Assembly: GCA_021787665.1 (NCBI GenBank)
Contig: JAJYLN010000002.1
Coordinates: forward strand, 62,001 to 126,000
DNA: 64,000 bases
Reading direction: 5' to 3'
Source: a bacterium
GTDB taxonomy: Bacteria > JAMCPX01
The position numbers and the translations under genes were made by a program. The number at the start of each line of letters is the position of its first letter. The stretch's first letter is position 1. Positions 27,585 through 35,089 of the stretch are shown one piece after another. The notes below the pieces were generated by a model. The model worked only from the letters and a program-made list of their open reading frames with translations. It did not search any database and had not been told where the DNA came from.

Positions 27585-30236
27585 TCAGTTATTCCCGCCG
27601 CCCGCGAATTGCGGACCCGTGACCGGGAAGAACTGCGGACCCGTCGTCGCACTGACAAGCTCGGCCACAGTACCCGAGTATTGCCAATTGGTGACCCAGA
27701 CGTTTCCGGATGCATCAATGGCTATACCTTCGGGGGCAGCACCAGCGAGGAGATATGACCCTATGAGTTCGCCCGCAGGATTCAATTCTGTTACCGTGCC
27801 GTCACCGTCATTTGCAACCCAGACATTGCCCTTGTGATCGATCGCAATGCCTTCCGGCCCTGAACCTACAGGATACGTACCGATGGTTACACCCATCCCA
27901 CTCAATTCGGTTACGTTATTACCGCCATTATTCGCAACCCAGACATTGCCCTGCTGATCGATTGCAATGCCTTCAGGTCCGGAACCCACGCCATACGTGC
28001 CGATAGTTATACCGGTCGAGCTTAATTCGGTTACCGTCCCATCCCAAGAGTTTGTAACCCAGACATTGCCCGTGAAATCTATGGCAACGCCCCATGGATA
28101 GTTGCCAACGGTGTAGGTATAGGCAATGCCCGTTGTCGTGATGTATTCGACCACTGTGTTACGGCTTCCTCCTTCGTCCGAAGCCCAGACATTGCCCGAT
28201 GCGTCTATGGCAAGGTTACTCAGTCCTGAGCCTATGGGATAGGTCACGTTCGTGCCCGCGGTACCTATTTCGGTGGCCCCTCCATATTCCGAACCCGGGA
28301 CCCAGACATCGCCTGCGGCGTCTATGGCTATGCCCCAAGGATATGAGACAACGGTGTAGGTCAACGTGGTACCTGCAACAGTCAATTCATTTACCGTGCC
28401 GTCAGATTGGTTAACAATCCACACATCGCCGGATGCATCTATAGCAACGCCTGCCGGGTAGTTGCCGACCAGATAGGAATTGATAGTGACGGGTAGGGCG
28501 CTCGTTTGATTGGAATATCCGGACTCGCCCTTGCTGTAAGCGGCGGTAACGACGAAGTAGTACCGGGTGCCGTCGGTCAGCGGCGATACCGTGTAGCCTG
28601 TTGTCGTTGTAAAACCTACATAGTTGTAAGGCCCGCCTGATATTGTCGAATCATACACCTTGTAACCCGTAATACCGGCCTTCATCTCTGTTACCGTGTT
28701 ACTACCGTTATTCGCAATCCATATATTGTCGTTAGAATCTATCGCTATGCCCGCAGGACCACTGCCCACCGTATAGGTGCCTGCGGTGACATATCCGCTC
28801 GTCGTAGAGGTTATTTCGGTGACATTACCACTCCCATTATTGGTGACCCAAACATCTCCCGAGGCGTCTATTGCAATATCTTCTGGGGATGAACCTACAT
28901 TATAGGTGCCTGCAGTGACATATCCGCTCGTTGCAGCGGTTATTTCAGTGACATTTCCACTACCATTATTGGCGACCCAAACATTCCCCGAGGCATCTAT
29001 TGCAATACCTACTGGGTATGAACCTACATTATAGGTGCCTGCGGTGACATATCCGCTCGTCGTAGAGGTTATTTCAGTGACACTACTACTAAGATTATTG
29101 GTGACCAAAACATTCCCCGAGGCGTCTATCGCAATACCTTCTGGGTATGAACCTACATTATAGGTGCCTGCAGTGACATATCCGCTCGTCGTAGAGGTTA
29201 TTTCAGTGACCTGACCAACAGCATTATCATCGGTGACCCAAATATTGTTCGAAGAGTCTACCGCTATCCCCCATGGCTGTGTATTGAAACTATAGATACC
29301 TATGGTTGTGCCCGCAGGGCTTAACTCGGAAACATAGTTGCTCCTATAATTCGCAACCCAGATATTGCCTGAATGATCTATCGCTATGCCTGCAGGACCA
29401 TTACCCACCGTATAGGTGCCTATGGTCGTACCCGCCGGACTTAATTCACTTACGGTGTTACTATTATTATTGGTGACCCATGCATCCCCCGATGCGTCTA
29501 TTGCTATACCCCATGGCCCTGAACCCACGGAATACGTATTCCAGCTCAGTGATACCTGCGAATCACCCGCAACCGCTACAAGGTTATTTGGGCCCGGTAC
29601 AGCCGGCGTGGCGCTCACCTCATTCGAGTATCCGCTCTCCCCTATACTGTTCACCGCGGTAACCACGAAGTAGTATTTGGTATCGTTCGTAAGCCCCACT
29701 ACCGTATCATTAAGATTTATTGTTGAGGTTATTTTTACGTACCCGCTCCCAGAGGTCGTGGACTCATAGACATTGTAGCTCGTTGCTCCCACGGATGCGC
29801 TCCAGGTCAGGGTAACCTGTGTATTCCCTGCCACTGCAACAAGATTGGTTGGTGCTGCAGGTGTAGTCGTCGGGGACGCAGGTGTTGCACTCACCTCGTT
29901 GGAGTATCCGCTCTCGCCCGCGCCGTTGACTGCCGTGACCACGAAGTAATACTTCGTCCCGTTGGTCAGCCCGGTCACCACGACGTTGGTATTGGTGGTT
30001 GAACTGATCCTTTTGTAAGGGCCTCCCGTGGTCGTTGCATCATAGACGTTGTAGCTCGTTGCTCCCTTTGAAGCGCTCCACTGCAGGGTTACCTGCGAGT
30101 TTGCCGGCGTTGCCGTAAGACCAGCAGGCGCTAAAGGCTTTGAACCGGAACTCTTGGAACTTCCCGAACAACCTGCCATGACTATCATGGCAAGTATACC
30201 AATCGTTATAAACGTAAAAATGGTTTTTGCACGCAT
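27585..30236 (-). CDS. Lipoprotein with Fn3 domains and two beta-propeller blocks
   Basis: This is an 883-residue lipoprotein with lipobox V-M-A-G-C (Cys23). Two Fn3 domains (about 34-120 and 127-212) are followed by the first strands of a third (217-233, S-Q-V-S-L-S-W-N). A Vgb/NHL-type propeller of about seven blades comes next (234-521, units like G-I-A-I-D-A-S-G-N-V-W-V-A-N-N), then the rest of the third Fn3 (522-582, starting I-T-G-Y-K-V-Y-D-S-T). A second propeller of similar length fills 583-883. Four blades in the first block are near-identical 43-residue copies. An AAAGGAG site and a TTGACA promoter lie upstream. It probably binds ligands or partners at the cell surface; lyase activity is not implied. 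Confidence 0.8.
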   Translation of the reverse strand: MRAKTIFTFITIGILAMIVMAGCSGSSKSSGSKPLAPAGLTATPANSQVTLQWSASKGATSYNVYDATTTGGPYKRISSTTNTNVVVTGLTNGTKYYFVVTAVNGAGESGYSNEVSATPASPTTTPAAPTNLVAVAGNTQVTLTWSASVGATSYNVYESTTSGSGYVKITSTINLNDTVVGLTNDTKYYFVVTAVNSIGESGYSNEVSATPAVPGPNNLVAVAGDSQVSLSWNTYSVGSGPWGIAIDASGDAWVTNNNSNTVSELSPAGTTIGTYTVGNGPAGIAIDHSGNIWVANYRSNYVSELSPAGTTIGIYSFNTQPWGIAVDSSNNIWVTDDNAVGQVTEITSTTSGYVTAGTYNVGSYPEGIAIDASGNVLVTNNLSSSVTEITSTTSGYVTAGTYNVGSYPVGIAIDASGNVWVANNGSGNVTEITAATSGYVTAGTYNVGSSPEDIAIDASGDVWVTNNGSGNVTEITSTTSGYVTAGTYTVGSGPAGIAIDSNDNIWIANNGSNTVTEMKAGITGYKVYDSTISGGPYNYVGFTTTTGYTVSPLTDGTRYYFVVTAAYSKGESGYSNQTSALPVTINSYLVGNYPAGVAIDASGDVWIVNQSDGTVNELTVAGTTLTYTVVSYPWGIAIDAAGDVWVPGSEYGGATEIGTAGTNVTYPIGSGLSNLAIDASGNVWASDEGGSRNTVVEYITTTGIAYTYTVGNYPWGVAIDFTGNVWVTNSWDGTVTELSSTGITIGTYGVGSGPEGIAIDQQGNVWVANNGGNNVTELSGMGVTIGTYPVGSGPEGIAIDHKGNVWVANDGDGTVTELNPAGELIGSYLLAGAAPEGIAIDASGNVWVTNWQYSGTVAELVSATTGPQFFPVTGPQFAGGGNN
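28786..29177 (-). repeat. 129-bp tandem repeats coding propeller blades
   Basis: The block GTGACATATCCGCTCG starts at 28786, 28915, 29044 and 29173, exactly 129 bases apart. The three full intervals between them differ at few positions. Each unit codes one 43-residue blade, so copy number can change by in-frame recombination or slippage. Confidence 0.9.
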
Positions 30237-30277
30237 GGTATTCTCCTTTATTTACAGCTCTTGCCTGTATAGCTTTG

Positions 30278-30305
30278 TAAGGGCGGTTTGCGAATCGCCC
30301 CTTTA
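30278..30305. repeat. Palindrome in the leader of the Fn3/propeller gene
   Basis: GGGCGGTTTGCGAATCGCCC is a near-perfect inverted repeat flanked by AA/TT. It lies in the 5' untranslated region between the predicted promoter and the ribosome site, and resembles the G-G-G-C-G-A-A-T type element at 12665. Confidence 0.5.
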
Positions 30306-30314
30306 TTATGACAT

Positions 30315-30344
30315 AGTCTAGGACATAAGTGATCTGTATGTCAA
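30315..30344 (-). promoter_or_regulatory. Sigma-70-type promoter for the Fn3/propeller lipoprotein
   Basis: On the minus strand a consensus -35 TTGACA (30344-30339) and a -10 TAGACT (30320-30315) are 18 bases apart. They lie about 80 bases before the ATG at 30236. The -10 matches 4 of 6 positions. Confidence 0.6.
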
Positions 30345-30367
30345 ACATTTTAGATTAACGTAAAAAT

Positions 30368-30386
30368 CCACCGTCTTTGACGGTGG
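30368..30386. repeat. Perfect hairpin, possible insertion-sequence end
   Basis: CCACCGTC and GACGGTGG flank a TTT loop, followed by TAGTTCAC. Short perfect hairpins next to such a sequence resemble the ends of IS200/IS605-type elements, but there is no transposase gene, so this is only a suggestion. It abuts the gene remnant at 30390. Confidence 0.35.
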
Positions 30387-30389
30387 TAG

Positions 30390-30506
30390 TTCACAAAAGC
30401 ACGCCGGCGCATTGTGCTCAGGAAGCTCGTCGACTCCGGCATGATCGTGCGCGAGGGCAACGGCAAGAACGCGGTATACTCCGTGAGAGAAAGTAATCCC
30501 CGGTAG
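30390..30506 (+). pseudogene. Remnant of a winged-helix protein C terminus
   Basis: After the stop TAG at 30387 the same frame reads about 38 residues to TAG at 30504. These include R-K-L-V-D-S-G-M-I-V-R-E-G-N-G-K-N-A, followed by V-Y-S-V-R. This is the recognition-helix-to-wing pattern (L-x-x-L-V-x-x-G-x-I-x-R-E-G) of winged-helix domains found at the C termini of Fic-type and AAA-type proteins. There is no start or upstream domain, so it is a fragment left by a deletion or insertion. A G/C hairpin (30498-30520) overlaps its end and may be the old terminator. Family assignment is by pattern only. Confidence 0.5.
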
Positions 30507-30569
30507 AAAGTCTTCCGGGGCGGATCAGTCCTTTGGCTGAAAATGGGGTGAGCAAGTCTCACGTTGTCC

Positions 30570-30598
30570 TTGACATTATTATCAATCAAACATAAAAA
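30570..30598 (+). promoter_or_regulatory. Candidate promoter of coaE
   Basis: TTGACA (30570-30575) and TAAAAA (30593-30598) are 17 bases apart. The -10 matches 4 of 6 positions. The coaE ATG is only 6 bases after the -10 and has no ribosome site, which would imply a leaderless transcript if this promoter is used. Confidence 0.4.
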
Positions 30599-30604
30599 CC
30601 TATC

Positions 30605-31225
30605 ATGAAGTTTGCGGCGCTCACAGGCGGGATCGGGATGGGGAAGTCCACGGTCGCTGACATGTTCAGGTCGCTCGGTGCGCTGACTGTCGATTCGGAC
30701 GCAATCGCACGGTCTTACCTCGGGATCGGCACGCAAGGCTACGAACGGGTGGTGGCGCGCTACGGCAGCGACCTCTTGGACGACAGACGCGAGATCAGGA
30801 GGGACAGACTTGCAGAACGCATATTCAAGGATACGGCGGAAAGGAGATGGCTGGAGTCGGTCGTCCATCCCTATGTCTATGAACGGATCGGACAGGAGAT
30901 CGAGGCCGCACGGGAGAAGGAAGGTATCATGATCATAGAGGTCCCGCTGCTGTTCGAGACGAAGGCGGAAGCGTGGCTGAGGCCGGTCATCCTCGTCGTG
31001 TGCAACAGGGACGCACAGATAGAGCGTATACGGCGGAGGATGCCGGGGCTTTCCGAGGAGAACATCATCGAACGGATAAACGCACAGATGCCCATCGAGT
31101 TGAAGCAGAAGTCCGCGGACTTCATCGTGGACAACGCCGGGGACATCGCGCATACCGTCGGACAGGTAAAGGATATATGGAACATATTATTAAAGGATGG
31201 TGCGTATGAACCAGAAGGTAGATAG
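30605..31225 (+). CDS. coaE: Dephospho-CoA kinase
   Basis: This 206-residue kinase performs the last step of coenzyme A synthesis, phosphorylating the 3'-hydroxyl of dephospho-CoA. The P-loop G-G-I-G-M-G-K-S-T is at residues 8-16. The substrate segment V-D-S-D-A-I-A-R follows, as do V-P-L-L-F-E-T and the R-x-x-x-R-M lid region. Its end overlaps the next gene, a CoA-transferase, by 20 bases, a sensible functional neighbour. No Shine-Dalgarno sequence is visible before the ATG. Confidence 0.94.
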   Translation: MKFAALTGGIGMGKSTVADMFRSLGALTVDSDAIARSYLGIGTQGYERVVARYGSDLLDDRREIRRDRLAERIFKDTAERRWLESVVHPYVYERIGQEIEAAREKEGIMIIEVPLLFETKAEAWLRPVILVVCNRDAQIERIRRRMPGLSEENIIERINAQMPIELKQKSADFIVDNAGDIAHTVGQVKDIWNILLKDGAYEPEGR

Positions 31226-32975
31226 CGTGCTTCGGTCGCTTGCCGCCCTGCCGATCGGCGACGGGGAGAACAAGGTCATGAGCGCGGCAGACGCCGTGAA
31301 ACGGTTCGTGAGACCCGGCATGTCGATACACATCGGTATAACGAGCGGCATACCCTACGGCCTGTCGAACGAGCTGATACGGCAGTTCTGCCGATCGAAG
31401 CCCGGTTTCGACATCATCACCCTCGGTGCGATCAACCACGTCATAACCATGATGCATCTCGGCATGACCAGGAAGGTCGTTACGACGTACGCGGGCGACC
31501 CCTACCCGTCGCCCACCCCGAACATGGTAGTGCAGAACCTTTACCTCAACAAGCAGGTGGAGATAGAGAACTGGAGCATACTCGCGTTTACCCTGAGGCT
31601 CATGGCAGGCGCGATGGGCGTGGGCTTTCTCCCGATCAACTCCATCACGGGCAGCACCATGGAGCAGGAGAACGCCGACAGCTTCAAGAAGATACCCCTG
31701 CCGTTCGACGGGGCGGGCGACATCGGTGTACTGAAGGCGTTCAACCCCGATATATCCCTATACCATGCCTTTGCGGCGGACAGGTCCGGCCATGCGATAT
31801 TCACCCCGCCTTACGCGGAGGAGTTCTACGGCGCCTACGCGAGCAAGGGGGGCGTGATCCTTTCGGCCGAGCACATCGTGGACGAGGACACGATCCGCAG
31901 GTACTCCCACCTGTCGAAGCTGCCCTCGTACCTGGTGAAGGCGGTGGTCCCCATGGAGTTCGGGGCCCACCCGAGCGGGATGTCGGAGAGCGGGTTCTCA
32001 GAGTTCGACGGGTACAGCGAGGACTACGACTTCATTCTCGGGTTCAGGGAGGCCGCAAAGTCCGTGGACAAACTCGATGCGTGGATCGAGAAATGGGTAA
32101 CGGGTGTCAAGGACCACGATGGCTACCTCAAGGGGCTCGGGGGACAGAAGATGCTCTACCTGAAGGGCAAGGTGAAGCCCCTCTCCTGGGCAGACGAGAT
32201 CAAGGACGTCGTGGACGACATTTCCGTGTCGGACCAGCCCTCCAAGGGCGAGCTGATGACCGGCATCGCTTCGATGCTCCTTGAAGAGAGAATCAGGGCT
32301 GCCGGCTACAAGGCCATCCTCGCGGGCATCGGAAACTCCAACCTGGCGGCGTGGCTGACCGCGGTCAAGCTCAAGAAGGCGGGCGTGGATGTCGAGCTCA
32401 TCGCCGAGGTCGGATTTTACGGCTACTATCCGAGGCCGGGGAACCCTTTCATCTTCAACTTCGCGAACATACCGGCATGCAAGATGTTGACGAGTGCGTA
32501 CGAGGCGCTCGGGCTGATGGTGGGCGGCGCTTCGAACCGGACGATCGGCATCGTCGGCGCAGGGCAGGTTGACAGGTTCGGGAACATAAACTCGACGAGG
32601 GTGGGGGACGGCATATTCCTCGTCGGCTCCGGCGGAGGAAACGACGTCTCGGCCGGGGCCCGGGAGACCATAGTCGTCTGCCCGCTGAACCAGATGCGCT
32701 TCGTGGACAAGGTCACGTACATCACGGCACCGGGCAAGCGGGTGAGCACCGTCGTGAGTGACATGGGCGTGTTCGAGAAGGACGCGAGCGGGGAGCTCGT
32801 GTTCACGAGGTACCCCTCACGGAAAGGCATGGATCTCGATGCGCACATCAAGGTAGTCAAGGAGAAGACCGGATGGGACGTCAGAATAGCCGACAAGCTG
32901 GTGCCGATGGAGTACCCGTCTCTCGAGTCCCTTATCACCATGCGCCTCTTCGATCCGCGCAAGGCGTTCCTGTGA
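31206..32975 (+). CDS. CoA-transferase, fused alpha and beta subunits (family I)
   Basis: This is a 589-residue protein in which both halves of a family I CoA-transferase are joined. The N-terminal half (to about 290) has the alpha-type G-M-S-I-H-I-G and G-F-L-P-I-N-S segments, as in glutaconate or acetate CoA-transferase alpha chains. The C-terminal half begins with a beta-type segment and has A-E-V-G-F-Y-G, where the family has its catalytic Glu before a glycine. The acyl substrate cannot be read from sequence. ATG 31206 is chosen over 31197 because AAAGGA lies 8 bases before it. It overlaps coaE and, by four bases, the outer-membrane protein gene downstream. Confidence 0.8.
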   Translation: MNQKVDSVLRSLAALPIGDGENKVMSAADAVKRFVRPGMSIHIGITSGIPYGLSNELIRQFCRSKPGFDIITLGAINHVITMMHLGMTRKVVTTYAGDPYPSPTPNMVVQNLYLNKQVEIENWSILAFTLRLMAGAMGVGFLPINSITGSTMEQENADSFKKIPLPFDGAGDIGVLKAFNPDISLYHAFAADRSGHAIFTPPYAEEFYGAYASKGGVILSAEHIVDEDTIRRYSHLSKLPSYLVKAVVPMEFGAHPSGMSESGFSEFDGYSEDYDFILGFREAAKSVDKLDAWIEKWVTGVKDHDGYLKGLGGQKMLYLKGKVKPLSWADEIKDVVDDISVSDQPSKGELMTGIASMLLEERIRAAGYKAILAGIGNSNLAAWLTAVKLKKAGVDVELIAEVGFYGYYPRPGNPFIFNFANIPACKMLTSAYEALGLMVGGASNRTIGIVGAGQVDRFGNINSTRVGDGIFLVGSGGGNDVSAGARETIVVCPLNQMRFVDKVTYITAPGKRVSTVVSDMGVFEKDASGELVFTRYPSRKGMDLDAHIKVVKEKTGWDVRIADKLVPMEYPSLESLITMRLFDPRKAFL

Positions 32976-34360
32976 GGCATAGATCGAAATGTATCCCTCG
33001 TGCGATACGAGGGTTAACACAAAAGAAATTTCTTGTGTCATGCCTCCTTTTGTTTCTTTTGACCTTTTTCATCCCTCTCTGTATCCTACGGACTGCACGT
33101 GCCGACAGCCCGGTATCCGGCAGCATCCTCGTCGATACGAGGACGCAGACTTCCAACGGCGATCTGTCCCGGGAAGAATATCGGCTTACCCTGCAGGCAT
33201 CGAAAAAAATCCGGAGTTTTTATGCCTACGGGGAGGTCTGGTTCAGGGGGTTCGGCATAACGCAACCGACGTCGTATCTGCCACAGCTCCAGCAGTACAG
33301 CTCCAACCCACCCACGTACCTCGATGTACGACAGATATATGTCGAGTTCTACAGCTTTCTCCTCGACGACCTCGACGTCAAGATAGGAAAGCAGATCCTT
33401 ACCTGGGGTACCGCCGACGAGCTGAATGTGACGAACAATGTAAACCCCTATGACCTGGAAGACCCCTTCAGCTTCAACAACAAGCTGCCCGTGCCCCTGC
33501 TTGTCGCTGAGTACTACTTCCCCAAGGATATATCCCTGACCGGGGTACTGGAGCCCCTGTTCGTGCCTTCCGTCCTTCCTTCGGACAAATGGATCGCGGC
33601 ATTCATCCCGTCGGTGCCCATTCCCTCGGGGATACACATCAGCCAGATCAATATCAATGTGGACACGCCGAGGCAGTCCATGCCAAACGATCTGAGCTAC
33701 GGCTTCAGGATAGCGAAGAAGGCGCTGTTCAACTACGATGTGTCTCTGAGCTATTACGACGGCTGGTATACCCTGCCGGAACCGGTGTCCGCAAATGCCA
33801 CGCTCTCCGGGAGCAATATTATAGCGACGGCGAACGTCAAATTCCCGAGGCTATCCATTATAGGCGCCGATTTTGCCGGTTCCATCGGAGACCACGGTAT
33901 CTGGGGCGAGGTTGCCCTGAACATCCCCCACCAGCCCGTCAGGTTCGAGAGCACGGTCATGGGTATTCCGTATCCGGCGGCTTCGTTCAACATTGCGACA
34001 TCTCCGTTCGTGAAATATGTGCTGGGCACGGACTATACGTTCAACGACGGGACGTACGTGAACCTCCAGTTCCTTCACGGCGAGTTCTACGAGATAGGCA
34101 ACCAGCTCCAGAATTATATCGCGCTCATGTCGAACAGGAGCTTCCTGTACGGTCAGCTCATGGCACAGATCGCCGTGGTAGTCGAAGTGGCTCCCCACAA
34201 CAAGACCGGCTATATGTTCTACCCGGAGCTCGACTGGATGCCCTACGACAACGTGAAGATCGCCGTCGGCAGCTTCCTGTTTGCAGGGGACAGCACCTCG
34301 GATTTCGGCAGCGTCGCGTCGGACTCGGAGGTCTTCCTGAAGGCCAGCTATATGTTCTGA
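32972..34360 (+). CDS. Outer-membrane protein, DUF1302-like
   Basis: This is a 462-residue beta-barrel protein. The GTG at 32972 overlaps the CoA-transferase stop (GTGA) and gives a basic N terminus, a long hydrophobic helix and a cut after A-R-A, a signal peptide with an extended n-region. The motif I-G-K-Q-I-L-T-W-G-T-A-D-E, followed by N-P-Y-D-L-E-D-P, matches the DUF1302 outer-membrane family. A terminal S-Y-M-F gives the aromatic end of a barrel. A later GTG inside the signal peptide is an alternative start. Its position behind a CoA-transferase hints at uptake of an organic substrate, but that is only inference. The trpF start overlaps its stop. Confidence 0.7.
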   Translation: MRHRSKCIPRAIRGLTQKKFLVSCLLLFLLTFFIPLCILRTARADSPVSGSILVDTRTQTSNGDLSREEYRLTLQASKKIRSFYAYGEVWFRGFGITQPTSYLPQLQQYSSNPPTYLDVRQIYVEFYSFLLDDLDVKIGKQILTWGTADELNVTNNVNPYDLEDPFSFNNKLPVPLLVAEYYFPKDISLTGVLEPLFVPSVLPSDKWIAAFIPSVPIPSGIHISQININVDTPRQSMPNDLSYGFRIAKKALFNYDVSLSYYDGWYTLPEPVSANATLSGSNIIATANVKFPRLSIIGADFAGSIGDHGIWGEVALNIPHQPVRFESTVMGIPYPAASFNIATSPFVKYVLGTDYTFNDGTYVNLQFLHGEFYEIGNQLQNYIALMSNRSFLYGQLMAQIAVVVEVAPHNKTGYMFYPELDWMPYDNVKIAVGSFLFAGDSTSDFGSVASDSEVFLKASYMF

Positions 34361-34974
34361 TGAAGGTCAAGATATGCGGCATAACATCGATGGACGATGC
34401 CCTCATGGCATGCGAGTACCGGGCAGATGCGCTGGGGTTTGTTTTCTATAAAAAGAGCCCACGGTATATCGCACCCGAAGACGCGCAAGTCATCATAGAA
34501 AGAATACCTGCCTTTGTCTCGACCGTAGGCGTGTTCGTGGACGAAGACAGGAAGCGTCTGTATGCCGCCATGGACACGAGCGGGATCGACTACGCCCAGC
34601 TTCACGGCGACGAACCGATTGCTATGGTCCACCGGCTCGGAAGAAAAGCCATCAAGGCGTTCAGGGTCAGGGACGGCGGCTCCATTGAGCAGGTGAACCG
34701 CTCCGGTCTCCGCGTCGTGCTGCTCGATGGCTACACGGAAGCCTACGGCGGGTCGGGCAGGGGCTTCGATCTCGGGCTCCTCAAAGGCCTGTCCGAAGAC
34801 ATCAGGGTAGTCCTTGCGGGCGGAATTACGCCGGATAATGCCGTAGAGATAGCACGCACCTACCGTCCCTATGCCATCGATGTGTCGAGCGGCGTCGAGG
34901 AATCACCCGGAAAGAAATCCAGGGAGAAACTCCGACTGCTGTTCGAGAGACTCGCTGATGCCGGCATACGCTGA
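34360..34974 (+). CDS. trpF: Phosphoribosylanthranilate isomerase
   Basis: This is a 204-residue TIM-barrel enzyme for the third step of tryptophan synthesis. The opening K-I-C-G-I-T contains the catalytic Cys at residue 6. G-F-V-F-Y-K-K-S-P-R-Y, Q-L-H-G-D-E and the phosphate-binding A-G-G-I-T-P-D-N and D-V-S-S-G-V-E motifs are present. The ATG shares a base with the TGA of the DUF1302 gene. It faces the minus-strand trp operon, so the pathway is split over two convergent transcripts. Confidence 0.95.
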   Translation: MKVKICGITSMDDALMACEYRADALGFVFYKKSPRYIAPEDAQVIIERIPAFVSTVGVFVDEDRKRLYAAMDTSGIDYAQLHGDEPIAMVHRLGRKAIKAFRVRDGGSIEQVNRSGLRVVLLDGYTEAYGGSGRGFDLGLLKGLSEDIRVVLAGGITPDNAVEIARTYRPYAIDVSSGVEESPGKKSREKLRLLFERLADAGIR

Positions 34975-34977
34975 CAA

Positions 34978-35083
34978 CCGGGGGAATTTCCCTCCCGATA
35001 CTAAAAATAGGATGGGCCGGGTACCCAGGTTCTCAGTCAGAGACTGATAAGTCCTTTAGCTCAGCTGGGCGTCCGGCCCGTGG
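34978..35083. terminator. Structured convergent intergenic region, probable bidirectional terminator
   Basis: Between the convergent trpF and trpB2 genes lie a hairpin CGGGGGAA/TTTCCCTCCCG (about 34979-34998) and a larger structure. In the larger one GGGCCGG pairs with CCGGCCC, CCCAG pairs with CTGGG inside it, and an inner perfect TCAGTC-AGA-GACTGA hairpin sits at about 35034-35048. T-runs are weak. The sequence TTTAGCTCAGCTGG within it looks like a tRNA D-arm, but no full tRNA is present. Confidence 0.5.
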
Positions 35084-35089
35084 CAGTAC

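Larger units (their letters stand above)
30345..30604. other. Intergenic region with hairpin and gene remnant
   Basis: The stretch from the lipoprotein start to coaE (about 370 bases) contains the promoter and palindrome listed separately, a perfect 8-bp hairpin at 30368-30386, a short broken coding fragment at 30390-30506, a G/C hairpin at 30498-30520 and a candidate coaE promoter. I see no intact gene. Confidence 0.7.

Noticed and set aside
28786-29177. CRISPR array
   Set aside because: The regular 129-base spacing is whole coding units of a propeller, without separate short repeats and unique spacers.
35051-35066. tRNA gene
   Set aside because: Only a D-arm-like string is present; there is no anticodon arm, T arm or acceptor pairing of the right length.
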